This document shows, in pieces, positions 52,087-52,938 of a stretch of 52,938 nucleotides of DNA. Position numbers and translations under genes: made by a program. Origin of the DNA: Actinomycetes bacterium (GTDB lineage Bacteria; Actinomycetota; Actinomycetes; Actinomycetales; Microbacteriaceae); assembly GCA_023436775.1 (NCBI GenBank), contig JAEZHW010000011.1:1-52938 (forward strand). The letters run 5' to 3'. Under the pieces are notes generated by a model that was not told where the DNA came from, ran no database searches, and worked only from the letters and a program-made list of their open reading frames with translations. Position 1 is the stretch's first letter. The number at the start of each line of letters is the position of its first letter.

Positions 52087-52866
52087 ATGTCCGCCGAATT
52101 GCGCGCCCCCGCGGCCCAGCACACGCTGCGTATCCTGAAGCACCTGGCCACCCAGTCCGGCCCGGTCCGGGCCTCGCACGTCGCCCGTGATCTGGCGCTC
52201 CCCCGCTCGACGGTGTACCAGCTGCTCGCAGTCATGCAGCATGAGGGCTTCGTGGTGCACTATCCAGAGGAGGGCGTGTGGGGCCTCGCGCGATTGGTGT
52301 CCGAGATCGGCGGCTCATTCCTGCGCACGGAGCGGCTGGAACGCCTCGGCCAGCCACTGATGGATGCGCTGGTGCGACGCTTGAAACTGCCGATCGTCAC
52401 CCAGCTCGCCGTGCTGCACGGTACTGACGTGGTCTACATCGGCAAGGCCCAAGCCTTCCGCGCGCCGACGGTGGTCAGCCACATCGGCGTCCGACTGCCG
52501 GCCCACCTGACCGCAACCGGCCGTTCCATGTTGGCGGCATTGCCCGCCGCGCAGGTCCGGGCCATGTTCCCGCACGACGACGCACTCATTTTCCGCACCA
52601 ACGTTGGACCGCGGTCGGTGGCGGCGCTCAACCAGCAACTCGCCATCGTGCGCCGGCGAGGCTGGAGCGAGGAACACGGCGACGTCACCCCGGAGTACGC
52701 CTCGGTCGGCGCCGCCGCCCTCGACCGCAACGGCTACCCCGCCGCCGCGATCGGCATCACGTTCCGCACCAGCGCCATCGACGTGAACGACTGGGCCGAG
52801 CTCGGCGAGGCCGTGATGGAGGCAGCAGCCACACTCGGCCAGCGCATCCGAGGCGAACGCCAGTAA
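52087..52866 (+). CDS. IclR-family transcriptional regulator of the hut operon
   Basis: The 259-residue regulator has a winged helix-turn-helix (HTLRILKHLATQSGPVRASH, then LPRSTVYQLLAVMQHEGFVV) and an IclR effector domain (LHGTDVVYIGKAQAFRAPTV, then LPAHLTATGRSMLAALPAAQ). The ATG at 52087 is preceded by GGAAGG. It diverges from hutH over a perfect palindrome and is thus the obvious hut regulator; urocanate or another pathway intermediate is a plausible effector. Pseudomonads and Enterobacteriaceae use a GntR-type HutC instead, so an IclR-type hut regulator is a distinct solution. It is paralogous to the IclR at 43299. Confidence 0.9.
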   Translation: MSAELRAPAAQHTLRILKHLATQSGPVRASHVARDLALPRSTVYQLLAVMQHEGFVVHYPEEGVWGLARLVSEIGGSFLRTERLERLGQPLMDALVRRLKLPIVTQLAVLHGTDVVYIGKAQAFRAPTVVSHIGVRLPAHLTATGRSMLAALPAAQVRAMFPHDDALIFRTNVGPRSVAALNQQLAIVRRRGWSEEHGDVTPEYASVGAAALDRNGYPAAAIGITFRTSAIDVNDWAELGEAVMEAAATLGQRIRGERQ

Positions 52867-52938
52867 GCGAGCCTCGAGACGCGGCCCCAGAAACGACTGT
52901 GGGGGCGGGGCGGCGGGGCGCCCCCCCCAGGGGGGGGT
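52867..52938. other. Low-complexity right end
   Basis: The last 72 bases end in runs of G and C (ggggcggggcggcggggcgc, then c and g runs). No gene is visible. The end may be an unresolved GC-rich stretch or poor assembly. Confidence 0.5.

Noticed and set aside
1..52938. tRNA genes, CRISPR arrays, insertion sequences or prophage genes
   Set aside because: No cloverleaf, spaced repeat array, transposase or integrase was seen on either strand; the only large repeats are the protein modules.

Overview
The window is high-GC actinobacterial DNA, almost certainly from the order Micrococcales. The S10-spc ribosomal cluster has the actinobacterial gene order without rpsN/rpsZ inside spc. Start codons are often GTG, hairpin terminators lack long U-tracts, and one promoter looks leaderless. 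Nearly all genes lie on the minus strand, so the map reads from right to left. The plus-strand genes are a giant surface protein at the left end, two IclR regulators and possibly one small ORF.

Layout from left to right. (1) 1-6477, plus strand: a fragment of a giant cell-surface protein built of repeated beta-sandwich modules, two DUF11-type domains and two SdrD B-type domains. It is open at the window edge and its 3' end looks broken. (2) 6598-19315, minus strand: rpsJ-rplC-rplD-rplW-rplB-rpsS-rplV-rpsC-rplP-rpmC-rpsQ, rplN-rplX-rplE-rpsH-rplF-rplR-rpsE-rpmD-rplO, a strong terminator, then secY-adk-map. Codon use changes abruptly near the rplR/rplF boundary (about 11.56-11.65 kb). Everything to its left is almost pure G/C at third positions and Cellulomonas-like, while everything to its right is more relaxed. 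The window may therefore join two genomes. (3) 19720-39271, minus strand: a small lipoprotein and five tandem secreted paralogues. Each paralogue carries seven Ig-like modules with the motif YQWYRDGKxIxGAT. Three have an N-terminal metzincin-type zinc protease domain with an intact HExxH site. One has the domain with its zinc ligands destroyed. One has lost the domain entirely. (4) 39731-43137, minus strand: a DUF1989 protein followed by a complete ABC importer (lipoprotein, permease, ATPase), with an IclR regulator divergent from it. (5) 44137-51942, minus strand: a histidine-utilisation operon hutH-hutU-(M20 amidohydrolase)-hutF-hutI-hutD with tight translational coupling, and a second IclR regulator divergent from hutH over a perfect palindrome.

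How the genes work together. The hut genes take histidine through urocanate, imidazolonepropionate and formiminoglutamate to N-formylglutamate (HutF route). No hutG is present, and an M20-family amidohydrolase sits in its place and probably makes glutamate and formate. The neighbouring importer with its DUF1989 protein probably supplies another nitrogen compound. Its substrate cannot be read from sequence.

The most unusual part is the five-gene array of secreted seven-module proteins. It contains active-looking proteases, a pseudoprotease and a protease-less member. Two members share a 22-bp upstream element. This looks like a diversifying family of secreted proteases and decoys or binding proteins, and I do not recognise it as a described system.
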